A stretch of 64,000 nucleotides of DNA, taken from positions 186,001 through 250,000 of the forward strand of contig NZ_CANLXV010000002.1 of assembly GCF_947495205.1 (NCBI RefSeq), read 5' to 3'. The notes beneath the pieces were generated by a model, which did no database searches, was not told the DNA's origin, and saw nothing but the letters and a program-made list of their open reading frames with translations. Shown here piece after piece: positions 55,249 to 64,000 of the stretch. This DNA comes from an uncultured Polaribacter sp. Its GTDB lineage: Bacteria; Bacteroidota; Bacteroidia; Flavobacteriales; Flavobacteriaceae. A program made the translations under genes and the position numbers. The first letter of the stretch is position 1; each line of letters begins with the position of its first letter.

Positions 55249-58200
55249 ATGAAAAAAGTACTTATATATTTAATTTGTTTCGTGTCAATTTTAGTTTCGT
55301 GTCAAAACGAAAACACGAATAGCAATTCAGAAAAAGAAATCAATTTAGAAGCGGGTTTTCAAAACCCACCACAAACTTCAAAACCTAGAACTTGGTATCA
55401 TATTAATAGTGGAAATGCATCAAAAGAAGGCTTTACCAAAGATTTAAAAGCTATTAAAGAAGCAGGAATTGGTGGCGTTTTGGTTTTTAACGTTTCTATG
55501 GGTTTGCCAGAAGGCGATGTAAAATACAACTCACAAGAACACAGAGATATTTTAACGCATGCAGCTAAAGAATGCGAAAAACTAGGCTTGAGTTTTGGAG
55601 TGCATAATTGTGATGGTTGGACGTCTAGTGGAGGACCTTGGGTAACCCCAGAAAACGCAATGAAAGTTGTGGTGAATAGTCAAGTTATTACAGAAGGAGG
55701 TAAACAAATACAGCTAAAATTACCACAACCACCAACAAGACATAATTTTTATAAAGATATTGCTGTGGTTGCCTACCCATCTTTAAAAAACGAATTGATA
55801 GACAATCGTGTACAACCTATTATAACTTCTTCAGATAAAGCATTTAAAACAGCTTTGGCAACAGACCATCAAACCAATACGCATGCCGATTTAAAAGCAA
55901 ACAAATGGGTGCAATACGATTATGGAAAACCTCATACAATTCGTTCTATGTCTGTGTTTATCAACAAACGAAAAGGGCGTTTAAAATTATTAAAATCAGA
56001 TGATGGTGTAAATTTTACTTTGGCTCACAAACCCAATGAAGAACGTATTGGGAAAGACGAATGTTATTTTGAAGAACATTTTAAACCTATTACAGCACGT
56101 TATTTTAGAATCGTAACAGAATTAGATACAGGAATTTACGAAATGCAACTTTCTGCAAATCAAACTTTAGGTAATAAGCTAGAATTTACATCTTACAGAA
56201 AACGTAGAAGATCTATTGGAAATCCTGATAAAAGTACATACATCAAAAAAGAAGATATTATTGTTTTAACTGATAAAATGAATAGTGATGGTGTATTAAA
56301 CGCAAAATTACCAAAAGGAAATTGGACCATTATGCGTTTTGGTTTTACTGCATCTGGTGCAACAAATGAACCTGCATCTGATGAAGGTACTGGACTTGAA
56401 GTAGATAAATTCAGTAAAAAAGCCTTAAAAATTCATTATGATGCCTTTGTTGGTAAATTGATAAAACAGGCAAAAATTGATGCACCAAATGCTTTGCAAT
56501 ATGTAGAAATTGACAGTTATGAAGTTGGGCCACAAAACTGGACAGATGATATGGAGCAAATCTTCGAAAAAAGATTTGGGTATGATTTTACACCGTTTTT
56601 ATTAATGTATGCAGGGAAATACATAGAAAACAACGAAACAATTGAAGCTGTTTTTTGGGATATGAAACAATTGGTAAGTGACTTAATGGTGACCAATTAT
56701 TTTGATTATTTTACAGAATTATGTCATAAAGATGGTTTAATTTCTTATGTAGAACCTTACGGATTTGTAGGACCTTTTAACAGTTTAGATGCAGGTAGAA
56801 GTGCAGATATCCCAATGGGAGAATTTTGGTTAGGAAAACCGAATAAACACAAACGTGCAGCAGTATCTGCTGGCCATATTTATGGTAAAAATGTAATTTC
56901 TGCAGAAGCTTTTACAAGTACCAAACTAAATTGGGGTTTTCATCCGGCGTTAGCCAAACAAAAAGGAGATTACGAGTGGACAAACGGAATTAACGAATAT
57001 ATGTTTCATCGTTTTGCACATCAATCCAATACGCACGTAAAACCTGGAATGAGTATGAGTTTTGTAGGATCTCATATTGATAGAACTCAGACTTGGTGGG
57101 ACAATGCAGGACCTGAATGGTTCAATTATTTAGCAAGAGGATCGTATCTATTACGTCAAGGAAATCCTGTGTTAGATGTATTGGTTTTTGTTGGCGATAA
57201 AGCACCAAGTCACGTAATTCACGCCAACCAAATGCGTCCAAAACTTCCAGCTGCTTATAAATACGATTGTGTAAATGCTGATGTGATTATCAATCGTTTA
57301 AAAGTTGAAAATGGAAAATTAAAATTACCAAATGGTATTACTTATAATGCATTGTCTTTACAAAGAAATGATGTTATCAATTTAGAAACTTTAAGAGGAA
57401 TTCTTAAATTATCTAAACAAGGCGCTTTAATTGTTGGTAAAAAACCTAAAAAATTAGGAGGTTACCACATAACTAAAGAGATGCAAGCTGAATTTGAATC
57501 TTTAGTAAAAGAAATTTGGGCTAGTAAAAAATCGTATAGCTCAGGCGATTGGGAACAAATATTGAAAGAAAATGAAATTCAGAAAGATTTAATAGTTGAC
57601 GGACAACCTGATTTTAATTTCTACCACAGACGTACGGAAAATGAAGATATTTATTTTGTGTATAATCATAATTTAACTGAAGTTGAAACCTTGAATTGTA
57701 GTTTTTTAATTGATGGAAAAGTACCTGAACTTTGGAATGCAGAAACAGGAGAGATTACCAAATTAGTTGAATATACTACTAAAAACGGAAGAACAGATAT
57801 TGCTATTAAAATGCAGCCACAACAATCTGTTTTTGTAGTATTTAAAGAGGAAGATAAAAAGCGACCAAAAGTTGTTTATGAAAAATCTAACAATGCAGCT
57901 AAACCAATATTTAGTTTAAATGATCATGATGAATTACAAGCTGAAGTTTATGAAAACGGAAATTATTCAGTACTGGTAAACAATTCAGAAAACTGGAACA
58001 TTAATGTAAACGATATTTCTAACTCTGTTGAAATTAAAGGCAATTGGGAAATCAATTTTAGAGCAGAAGACTTTTATAAAGCTACTTTACAAACAGATGA
58101 ATTGTTTGATTGGACAACCAGCAAAGTAGATGAAATTAAACATTATTCTGGTACAGCAATGTATAAAACAACATTCAATATAGAAAAAGATATGTTGCAA

Positions 58201-58632
58201 TCTGATAGACAATTTCAAATTAATTTAGGCAAAGTAAATGTAATTGCTAAAGTAATTGTAAACGGAAAAGATGTTGGTGTAAGTTGGCTAGCACCTCATA
58301 ATTTAAAGGTTACAACTGCTTTAAAAGAAGGTGAAAATACACTAGAGGTTCAGGTGACCAACCAATGGACAAACCGTTTAATTGGCGATGAAAAATTACC
58401 CAACCAAACAGGATACAATGTAAAAAGAGGAAGCCCAGGTTTTGGCGATTCTGAATTTAGAGGCAAGTTTAAAAAAATGCCAAAGTGGTTTAGAGATAAC
58501 CAACCACTACCAGAAGGACCACGCAAAACATTTAGTGCGTATTCTTTTCAAAAACCAACAGATGCATTATTGCCATCAGGTTTATTAGGTCCTGTAACAA
58601 TTTCAGCATCAAAAATTATAAAAAAACAATAA
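55249..58632 (+). CDS. GH106-like alpha-L-rhamnosidase lipoprotein (copy 1)
   Basis: The 1127-residue protein has a lipobox (LVSC) and then FQNPPQTSKPRTWYHINSGN, the N-terminal signature of GH106 enzymes, followed by the TIM-barrel stretch GVHNCDGWTSSGGPWVTPENAM. Later blocks include VEIDSYEVGPQNWTDDME and a C-terminal jelly roll with LGKVNVIAKVIVNGKDVG and WTNRLIGDEKLPNQTG. It carries an extra discoidin-like insertion (about 215-310) absent from its neighbour. The enzyme hydrolyses alpha-L-rhamnosyl linkages of oligosaccharides produced by the lyases. It starts seven bases after the PL8-like gene. Confidence 0.88.
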   Translation: MKKVLIYLICFVSILVSCQNENTNSNSEKEINLEAGFQNPPQTSKPRTWYHINSGNASKEGFTKDLKAIKEAGIGGVLVFNVSMGLPEGDVKYNSQEHRDILTHAAKECEKLGLSFGVHNCDGWTSSGGPWVTPENAMKVVVNSQVITEGGKQIQLKLPQPPTRHNFYKDIAVVAYPSLKNELIDNRVQPIITSSDKAFKTALATDHQTNTHADLKANKWVQYDYGKPHTIRSMSVFINKRKGRLKLLKSDDGVNFTLAHKPNEERIGKDECYFEEHFKPITARYFRIVTELDTGIYEMQLSANQTLGNKLEFTSYRKRRRSIGNPDKSTYIKKEDIIVLTDKMNSDGVLNAKLPKGNWTIMRFGFTASGATNEPASDEGTGLEVDKFSKKALKIHYDAFVGKLIKQAKIDAPNALQYVEIDSYEVGPQNWTDDMEQIFEKRFGYDFTPFLLMYAGKYIENNETIEAVFWDMKQLVSDLMVTNYFDYFTELCHKDGLISYVEPYGFVGPFNSLDAGRSADIPMGEFWLGKPNKHKRAAVSAGHIYGKNVISAEAFTSTKLNWGFHPALAKQKGDYEWTNGINEYMFHRFAHQSNTHVKPGMSMSFVGSHIDRTQTWWDNAGPEWFNYLARGSYLLRQGNPVLDVLVFVGDKAPSHVIHANQMRPKLPAAYKYDCVNADVIINRLKVENGKLKLPNGITYNALSLQRNDVINLETLRGILKLSKQGALIVGKKPKKLGGYHITKEMQAEFESLVKEIWASKKSYSSGDWEQILKENEIQKDLIVDGQPDFNFYHRRTENEDIYFVYNHNLTEVETLNCSFLIDGKVPELWNAETGEITKLVEYTTKNGRTDIAIKMQPQQSVFVVFKEEDKKRPKVVYEKSNNAAKPIFSLNDHDELQAEVYENGNYSVLVNNSENWNINVNDISNSVEIKGNWEINFRAEDFYKATLQTDELFDWTTSKVDEIKHYSGTAMYKTTFNIEKDMLQSDRQFQINLGKVNVIAKVIVNGKDVGVSWLAPHNLKVTTALKEGENTLEVQVTNQWTNRLIGDEKLPNQTGYNVKRGSPGFGDSEFRGKFKKMPKWFRDNQPLPEGPRKTFSAYSFQKPTDALLPSGLLGPVTISASKIIKKQ

Positions 58633-58639
58633 CTATACA

Positions 58640-61600
58640 ATGAAAAATATAGCCGTTTTAATTCTACTATTTTTATTTTTAGGATGCAATCCATCTTCAG
58701 AAAAAGATACGCAAACTTTAACTTTAGAAGAAGGATTTAAAAATCCGCCAAACGCAGCAAAAGCCAGAACATGGTGGCATTGGATTAGTGGAAACGTATC
58801 TAAATCTGGCATTACAAAAGATTTGGAAGCTATGAAAGCTGTTGGTATTCAAGAAGCACAATTGTTTAATGTGCATTTGGGTTTTCCACAAGGACCTGCT
58901 AAATATTTAAGTAAAGATTGGCTAGACTTATTTAAATTTTCTGCGGAAGAAGCCAAACGTTTGGATTTAGAATTGGCATTTCACAACAGCGCAGGTTGGT
59001 CTTCTTCTGGTGGGCCTTGGGTTACTGAAGAAAACGCGATGCAAACCGTAGTTTTTAGTGAATTAAATATTAAAGGCGGAAAAGAAATTAAAGTACAATT
59101 ACCAAAACCTCAAACAAAATATGAATACTATAAAGACATTGCAGTTTTAGCATTTCCAAAACCCAAAGCAACTCAAAAAATAGAAGGTTTAGATTATAAA
59201 ATATTGTCAGAACGTATTCGAAATCATTTATTACCAGATACTAAAGTGATTCCACAAGAATCAATTATTTCAAAAGAAACGGTTATTGATGTAACTTCTA
59301 AAGTATCTGAACAAGGAATCTTAGAATGGAAAGCTCCAGTTGGAGAATTCGTTATTTTAAGATTTGGACACACACCAATTGGAACTCAAAATCGTCCTGC
59401 ACCACCAGAAGCTAGAGGTTTAGAAGTAGATAAAATGAGTAAAACAGCAGTTGATGCCTATTGGAAAGGTGGCGTACAACCTATAATTGACAAGTTAGGC
59501 GATTTAATAGGAACAACTGTAAATAATTGTTTAATTGATAGTTATGAAGTAGAAACCACCAACTGGACGACTGGTTTTGAAACGCAATTTGAGAGTTTAA
59601 GAGGTTATGATTTAACCGCTTATTTACCAACGTTAGCTGGTTATTATGTAGAAAGTGGAGAAATATCAGAACGTTTTTTGTGGGATTTTAGAAGAACCAT
59701 TGGCGATTTAATTTCCGAAAATTACTACGCATATTTTGCAGATTTATGTCATAAAAACGGAATGCAGTTTTCTGTAGAACCTTATTGGGGGCCTTTTGAT
59801 AATATGCAAGTTGGTGCCACAGGAGACATTGTAATGTGTGAGTTTTGGAGTGGTGGTTACCCGTTTTTTGATTCTGCAAAATTTGTTTCTTCTATTGCAC
59901 ATTTAAATGGCAGTGCTATTGTTGGTGCAGAAGCATTTACAGGAATTGGTGGTTGGATCAAACACCCAGCAACTATAAAATCAATTGGAGACCAAGCTTG
60001 GGCGCAAGGAATTAGTCGTTTTATATTTCATTCTTATGTACATCAACCTTGGGATGTTGCTCCTGGTATGGCTTTAAGTTATCATGGTTATGATCTTAAT
60101 AGAAATAATACTTGGTGGAATCAAGGAAAATCATTTTTAGATTATATTGCTCGCTCTCAATTTTTGCTGCAACAAGGTAAAAATGTAGCTGATGTTTTAG
60201 TGTTTACAGGAGAATCATCACCAAATACTGCTTTTTTAATGCCACAAATTAAAAAATTAGGATTCGATTATGATTTAATTGGAGCAAATAAATTAAAAGA
60301 TTTAACCGTTAAAGATGGTGTTATTTATTCTTCCGTAGGAAATACATACAACATTTTAGTATTACCAGAATCTGATTTGATAAAACCAGAAACTTTAGAA
60401 AAAGTAAAAGAATTGGTTGCTGGTGGCGCAAAAGTTATTGGTAAAAAACCATCGAAATCGCCAAGTTTAACAAATTACCCAAATAATGATGCTATTGTTA
60501 AAAATGAAGTTGAAGCATTATGGACTTCTGGTTTGGTAAAAGATGTTTTAATTGAAACTGTTTTAAGCGAAAAAATACCCGATATTAAAGTTGAAAGTAG
60601 CGATAAAACAGACCTGAGTTTCATCCATAGAAAAACAGCAAAAGCTGATATTTATTTTATGGCAAACACCAGAAAAGAAGCTAGAGATGTTACAGTACGT
60701 TTTAGAGTTGCTGGAAAACAACCTGAACTTTGGAATTCAGAAAAAGGAACCATTGAAGATGCTGTTGTTTTTAAAGAAAATGAAGATGGTACTACCACAG
60801 TGCCTTTGCATTTGGGAACTGAAGAATCTGTATTTATCATCTTTAAAAAACCTTCAAATAAAAACCATTTGGTAACTGCTAAAATGGAATTAGAAAAACA
60901 AAAAGTAGCACCGTTAGCTAACTTAGAAATTGTAAAAGCTGAATATGGTACATTTTTACAAGAAGGTTTAATTGATATTACAGACAAAGTTAATAGCACC
61001 ATAAAAAACGGGAAATTAGATTTTAAAATGTCGCGTGCTTTTTGCGATTGCGATCCTGCAATGGGCTATAAAAAAGAGTTTCGAATGGAATATTTAATTG
61101 GAGCTACAAAAAAGCAATTAGTTGCTGAAGAACGAGAACATATTAAAATAGATGCAGGCAATAAAAAATTAGAAGTATTGAAAGCTGTTTTTGGAAAATT
61201 TAAAGGAGAAACTAAGGGAATTCCTGAGAATTACAAAACGTATGACATCACAAAAGAGATACAAAAACAAGTAGCTTCTGGAAAATATAATATTGCTGTT
61301 ACCAATAAATTAATTGATAATAAAATACCTGCAGGAAATAAAATAGCTTTAAAAATTACGTTTGTTACAGATGGTGAAGAAAGAACTATTTATGTTCCTA
61401 AAAATCAGATTTTAAAATTATCAAAAGATAAAACAAAACCAAAATTAGTTTACGAAAATAACGCTATCAAATGGATAACACCTGCTGCAGGAAAACTAAC
61501 CTACAGTAATGTTTCAGGAGAAACAAAAACTGTAGCAATAAAAGCCCTACCAAAACCCATTGATTTATCCAATTCTTGGGAGGTAACTTTTCCGCATAAA

Positions 61601-62122
61601 AAAGAAAACCCGGAGATTGTAAAATTTAACGAATTAATATCTTGGTCTCATCATAAAGATGAAAATATTCAGCATTTTTCTGGAACTGCATCTTACAAAA
61701 AAGAGTTTATAATTTCTGATGAATTGTTACAACCAGAAAATAGTTTAGAACTAGATTTAGGAAGTGTTGCTGTTATTGCAGAAGTAAGCATCAATGGAAA
61801 AAAAGTAAGTACTTTATGGAAAACTCCTTTTAGAACAAATATTAGCGACTTTCTAGTAAAAGGAAAAAACACAGTCACCATAAAAGTTACCAACTTGTGG
61901 CCAAACAGATTAATTGGTGATGAAAAGTTACCTTTAGATTATGAACGTAAAGGAAATAAAATAAAAAAATTACCAGATTGGTTGTTAAATAATACAAAAC
62001 GTCCATCTAAACGCACAACTTTTTCTTCTTGGAAACATTGGAGTAAAAATGATGCGTTGTTAACATCTGGTTTATTAGGACCAGTACAAATCAATATTAA
62101 TAAAGTATTAAAAATCGAATAA
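58640..62122 (+). CDS. GH106-like alpha-L-rhamnosidase lipoprotein (copy 2)
   Basis: The 1160-residue paralogue of the preceding gene has lipobox LFLGC and the signature FKNPPNAAKARTWWHWISGN. AFHNSAGWSSSGGPWVTEENAM and LIDSYEVETTNW parallel the first copy, as does the C-terminal LGSVAVIAEVSINGKK...LWPNRLIGDEKLP. It lacks the discoidin-like insert but has a longer mid-region (about 760-960). Tandem duplicates of both GH78 and GH106 in one locus suggest several distinct rhamnose linkages. Its stop codon overlaps the next start by one base. Confidence 0.88.
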   Translation: MKNIAVLILLFLFLGCNPSSEKDTQTLTLEEGFKNPPNAAKARTWWHWISGNVSKSGITKDLEAMKAVGIQEAQLFNVHLGFPQGPAKYLSKDWLDLFKFSAEEAKRLDLELAFHNSAGWSSSGGPWVTEENAMQTVVFSELNIKGGKEIKVQLPKPQTKYEYYKDIAVLAFPKPKATQKIEGLDYKILSERIRNHLLPDTKVIPQESIISKETVIDVTSKVSEQGILEWKAPVGEFVILRFGHTPIGTQNRPAPPEARGLEVDKMSKTAVDAYWKGGVQPIIDKLGDLIGTTVNNCLIDSYEVETTNWTTGFETQFESLRGYDLTAYLPTLAGYYVESGEISERFLWDFRRTIGDLISENYYAYFADLCHKNGMQFSVEPYWGPFDNMQVGATGDIVMCEFWSGGYPFFDSAKFVSSIAHLNGSAIVGAEAFTGIGGWIKHPATIKSIGDQAWAQGISRFIFHSYVHQPWDVAPGMALSYHGYDLNRNNTWWNQGKSFLDYIARSQFLLQQGKNVADVLVFTGESSPNTAFLMPQIKKLGFDYDLIGANKLKDLTVKDGVIYSSVGNTYNILVLPESDLIKPETLEKVKELVAGGAKVIGKKPSKSPSLTNYPNNDAIVKNEVEALWTSGLVKDVLIETVLSEKIPDIKVESSDKTDLSFIHRKTAKADIYFMANTRKEARDVTVRFRVAGKQPELWNSEKGTIEDAVVFKENEDGTTTVPLHLGTEESVFIIFKKPSNKNHLVTAKMELEKQKVAPLANLEIVKAEYGTFLQEGLIDITDKVNSTIKNGKLDFKMSRAFCDCDPAMGYKKEFRMEYLIGATKKQLVAEEREHIKIDAGNKKLEVLKAVFGKFKGETKGIPENYKTYDITKEIQKQVASGKYNIAVTNKLIDNKIPAGNKIALKITFVTDGEERTIYVPKNQILKLSKDKTKPKLVYENNAIKWITPAAGKLTYSNVSGETKTVAIKALPKPIDLSNSWEVTFPHKKENPEIVKFNELISWSHHKDENIQHFSGTASYKKEFIISDELLQPENSLELDLGSVAVIAEVSINGKKVSTLWKTPFRTNISDFLVKGKNTVTIKVTNLWPNRLIGDEKLPLDYERKGNKIKKLPDWLLNNTKRPSKRTTFSSWKHWSKNDALLTSGLLGPVQININKVLKIE

Positions 62123-63561
62123 TGATTACAAAACAAAATCTACTCAAAATAAGTTTATGCTTTTTATTATTTGGTTGTAATGCCACAAAAAAGGATGTTT
62201 CAAACAATAAAAATTCAGAAAAAAAAGTAGATTATTTTGCTGATAATGGTTTTGGGAATGCAGTAGCTATTGTGCAACATCCTTCTGGTGTTTATCACAA
62301 AGGGATTACGTATGTGGCGTATCAAGGTCCTTTAGAAGACCCTTATGTGGCATCCTACAATCATAAAACCAAAGAATGGAAAGGACCATTTAAAGCTGGT
62401 GTTAGTGAAATGGGAAAAGAGCCAAACCGTAAAAAGAATATAGACAATCATGGTAAACCAGCATTGTTAATTGACGATGCAGGCTATATTCATATTGCAT
62501 TTGGCGGTCATGGAGGAATGCGTAAACATGGCGAAAATCCTTTAGGAAATTATAGTTATGGAAAAAATTTACATGCTGTTTCTAAAAAACCTTTCGATAT
62601 TTCTGAGTGGGAAACACTAGATAACATTTCATTATTTGGTACTTACAGTCAGTTTGTAAAAATGGACAATGGAGATATTTACCTATTTTATAGACATGGA
62701 GCGCATAGAAGCAATTGGGTGTATCAAAAATCTACAGACAATGGTGTTACTTTTGATGAACCGGTTTCGTTTTTAAAACACAAAAGAAGAACTGAGATTG
62801 AAGCAGAAGATTCTTGGTATCCTTGGGTGAGTAAAGGTAATGGAGATAATATTATTGTAGCATTTGATTACCATATTTGTAGAGATAACAAAAACGCACA
62901 AGACGCACGTGGGCATATACCAGAAAGACATAATGTGTATTATATGGTTTTTGATACCAAAGCAAAAGAATGGAAAAATGTTAAAAATGAACTTTTAGAA
63001 ATGCCTTTAACCAAAGAAATGGCAGACCAAAAAACTCTGGTTAAAAAAATACCTAGTGATTGGACTTTTCAAGGAATAGCTGATGTTGATTCAAATGGAA
63101 ACCCACAAGTATGTATGTTGGTTGGGCCAGATGTAGGAGCAAAAAGAAGTGGTCCTAAACGTTTACAACATTTTAGATGGGATGGAAATACTTGGCTACA
63201 AAGCAAAAACTCAAATCTACCAAGAGGAAATGGAGATATAGAAGTAACATCAGCAACAAAAGTTAGCATTTATCTAGAAAGCGAAACTAGCAATGATGTT
63301 GGAGAAATTAGCAGATGGGATAGTTTTGATGGTGGAAATTCGTTTCAGAAAGAAAAGGTTTTTTTAGAACGAAAAAACTCAGGATTTGTAATATCTACGC
63401 TTATAGACAATCCACATCCTGATGCAAGAATAATTGTAGGCGAAAAAGTAAAAGGAACAGATTTTAGAAAAATGTATTTATTGGGTGATCATGGCCCAAT
63501 TCAAAGAAATAAAGAAGAAACCGTATTTGATAAACCGACTATAAATCTAACTAAAAAATAG
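62122..63561 (+). CDS. PL25-like ulvan lyase lipoprotein (BNR propeller)
   Basis: The 479-residue protein has a signal with lipobox LFGC. The rest is a seven-bladed propeller of BNR-4 type: HPSGVYHKGITYVAYQG, then His110 in NIDNHGKPALLIDDAG and His130 in AFGGHGGMR. The 20-residue separation of these histidines is the one I recall for PL25 ulvan lyases. It lacks a T9SS domain and is lipid-anchored, unlike the PL24-like enzyme at 27971. It would cleave ulvan oligosaccharides by beta-elimination. It is translationally coupled to the GH106 gene (TAATG overlap). Confidence 0.82.
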   Translation: MITKQNLLKISLCFLLFGCNATKKDVSNNKNSEKKVDYFADNGFGNAVAIVQHPSGVYHKGITYVAYQGPLEDPYVASYNHKTKEWKGPFKAGVSEMGKEPNRKKNIDNHGKPALLIDDAGYIHIAFGGHGGMRKHGENPLGNYSYGKNLHAVSKKPFDISEWETLDNISLFGTYSQFVKMDNGDIYLFYRHGAHRSNWVYQKSTDNGVTFDEPVSFLKHKRRTEIEAEDSWYPWVSKGNGDNIIVAFDYHICRDNKNAQDARGHIPERHNVYYMVFDTKAKEWKNVKNELLEMPLTKEMADQKTLVKKIPSDWTFQGIADVDSNGNPQVCMLVGPDVGAKRSGPKRLQHFRWDGNTWLQSKNSNLPRGNGDIEVTSATKVSIYLESETSNDVGEISRWDSFDGGNSFQKEKVFLERKNSGFVISTLIDNPHPDARIIVGEKVKGTDFRKMYLLGDHGPIQRNKEETVFDKPTINLTKK

Positions 63562-63569
63562 AATTTAAA

Positions 63570-64000
63570 ATGAAAATTAGTAAAAAACTAACTTTAGCAA
63601 TAGTTGCAGCAAGCATATTAATTTCTTGCGGAAAAGGAACTAAAAAAGAAACTGAAGCTGCTTCAACAAAAGTTCAAAATCAACCAAATATTGTATTTAT
63701 TCTTTCTGATGATCAATCTTGGACAGATTACAGTTTTATGGGCGATGAAAATATTGAAACGCCAAGGTTAGATCAATTTGCAAAGGAGAGTTTAACGTTT
63801 ACAAGAAGTTATGTGCCAACACCTTTATGTTCCCCATCATTGGCAACAATAATTACTGGTTTATACCCAAAAGATCATGGTATTTTAGGTAACGATTATG
63901 TTTATAAAAAACTAAAAGATAAGAAGGAAAGTAGAAAAAACAGAAACGAAGCATATAAACCTATTATTAAGGCTTTTGAAAAACAAACTACATTGCCAGA
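63570..64000 (+). CDS. S1-family sulfatase lipoprotein with CSPSL motif, 5' part
   Basis: The ATG lies eight bases after the PL25-like stop, and the frame is open to the right edge (143 residues). The signal ends in lipobox ILISC, and FILSDDQSWTDYSFMG carries metal ligands. The cysteine to be converted to formylglycine (Cys87) is in CSPSL: Leu replaces the usual Arg. SLATIITGLYPKDHGILGNDY continues as in a subfamily of bacterial sulfatases in which Leu is normal at that place, as far as I recall. It is cotranscribed with the lyase operon. Subfamily and substrate cannot be set from the fragment. Confidence 0.9.
   Translation, partial: MKISKKLTLAIVAASILISCGKGTKKETEAASTKVQNQPNIVFILSDDQSWTDYSFMGDENIETPRLDQFAKESLTFTRSYVPTPLCSPSLATIITGLYPKDHGILGNDYVYKKLKDKKESRKNRNEAYKPIIKAFEKQTTLP

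Noticed and set aside
17266..64000. SusC/SusD-like transporter pair expected in such a locus
   Set aside because: No TonB-dependent receptor or SusD-like lipoprotein is present in the window; it may lie beyond the right edge.

Overview
The window is AT-rich, gene-dense DNA from a Bacteroidota member, most likely a marine Flavobacteriaceae. The evidence is TAnnTTTG-type -7 boxes, weak ribosome binding sites, type IX secretion (T9SS) C-terminal domains, a hybrid two-component regulator, a ligase-associated DNA repair cluster and many algal-polysaccharide enzymes. No rRNA, tRNA, CRISPR array, transposase or SusC/SusD pair was seen.

Region 1 (1-10.3 kb) is amino-acid biosynthesis. leuA, leuB and the 5' part of ilvD lie on the minus strand; thrA, thrB and thrC lie on the plus strand after an unrecognised 520-residue protein. 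Both sets carry what look like attenuation leaders. A 20-codon Ile/Leu/Val-rich ORF plus a terminator hairpin sits between leuB and ilvD, and a Thr-rich short ORF precedes thrA.

Region 2 (10.3-17.2 kb, minus strand) holds the four-gene ligase-associated DNA damage response set (MBL-fold exonuclease, ATP-dependent ligase, Lhr-like helicase, PdeM phosphoesterase) and a Kelch lipoprotein. A REP-like palindrome lies between the ligase and helicase genes.

Region 3 (17.3-64 kb, plus strand) is one large polysaccharide utilisation locus, open at the right edge. It encodes four S1 sulfatases, two GH78 and two GH106 rhamnosidase-type enzymes, two GH2s, two other clan GH-A glycosidases, PL24-like and PL25-like ulvan lyases, a PL8-like and an alginate-lyase-fold (PF05426) lyase, L-rhamnose mutarotase and several unassigned secreted proteins. 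A GntR regulator and a hybrid two-component sensor (HTCS) sit in the middle. Rhamnose, uronate and sulfate chemistry together point to ulvan or a related sulfated glucuronorhamnan from green algae. A GH43 gene at 40.1-40.5 kb is a decayed remnant.

The most interesting structure is regulatory. Eight promoters in region 3 share an 18-bp element ending in TACAGGAT or a close variant. It shows a 10-bp internal periodicity, lies 20-22 bp upstream of the -7 box, and the -7 box ends 22-35 bp before the start codon. This fits a tandem site for the AraC-type domain of the HTCS and would define its regulon.
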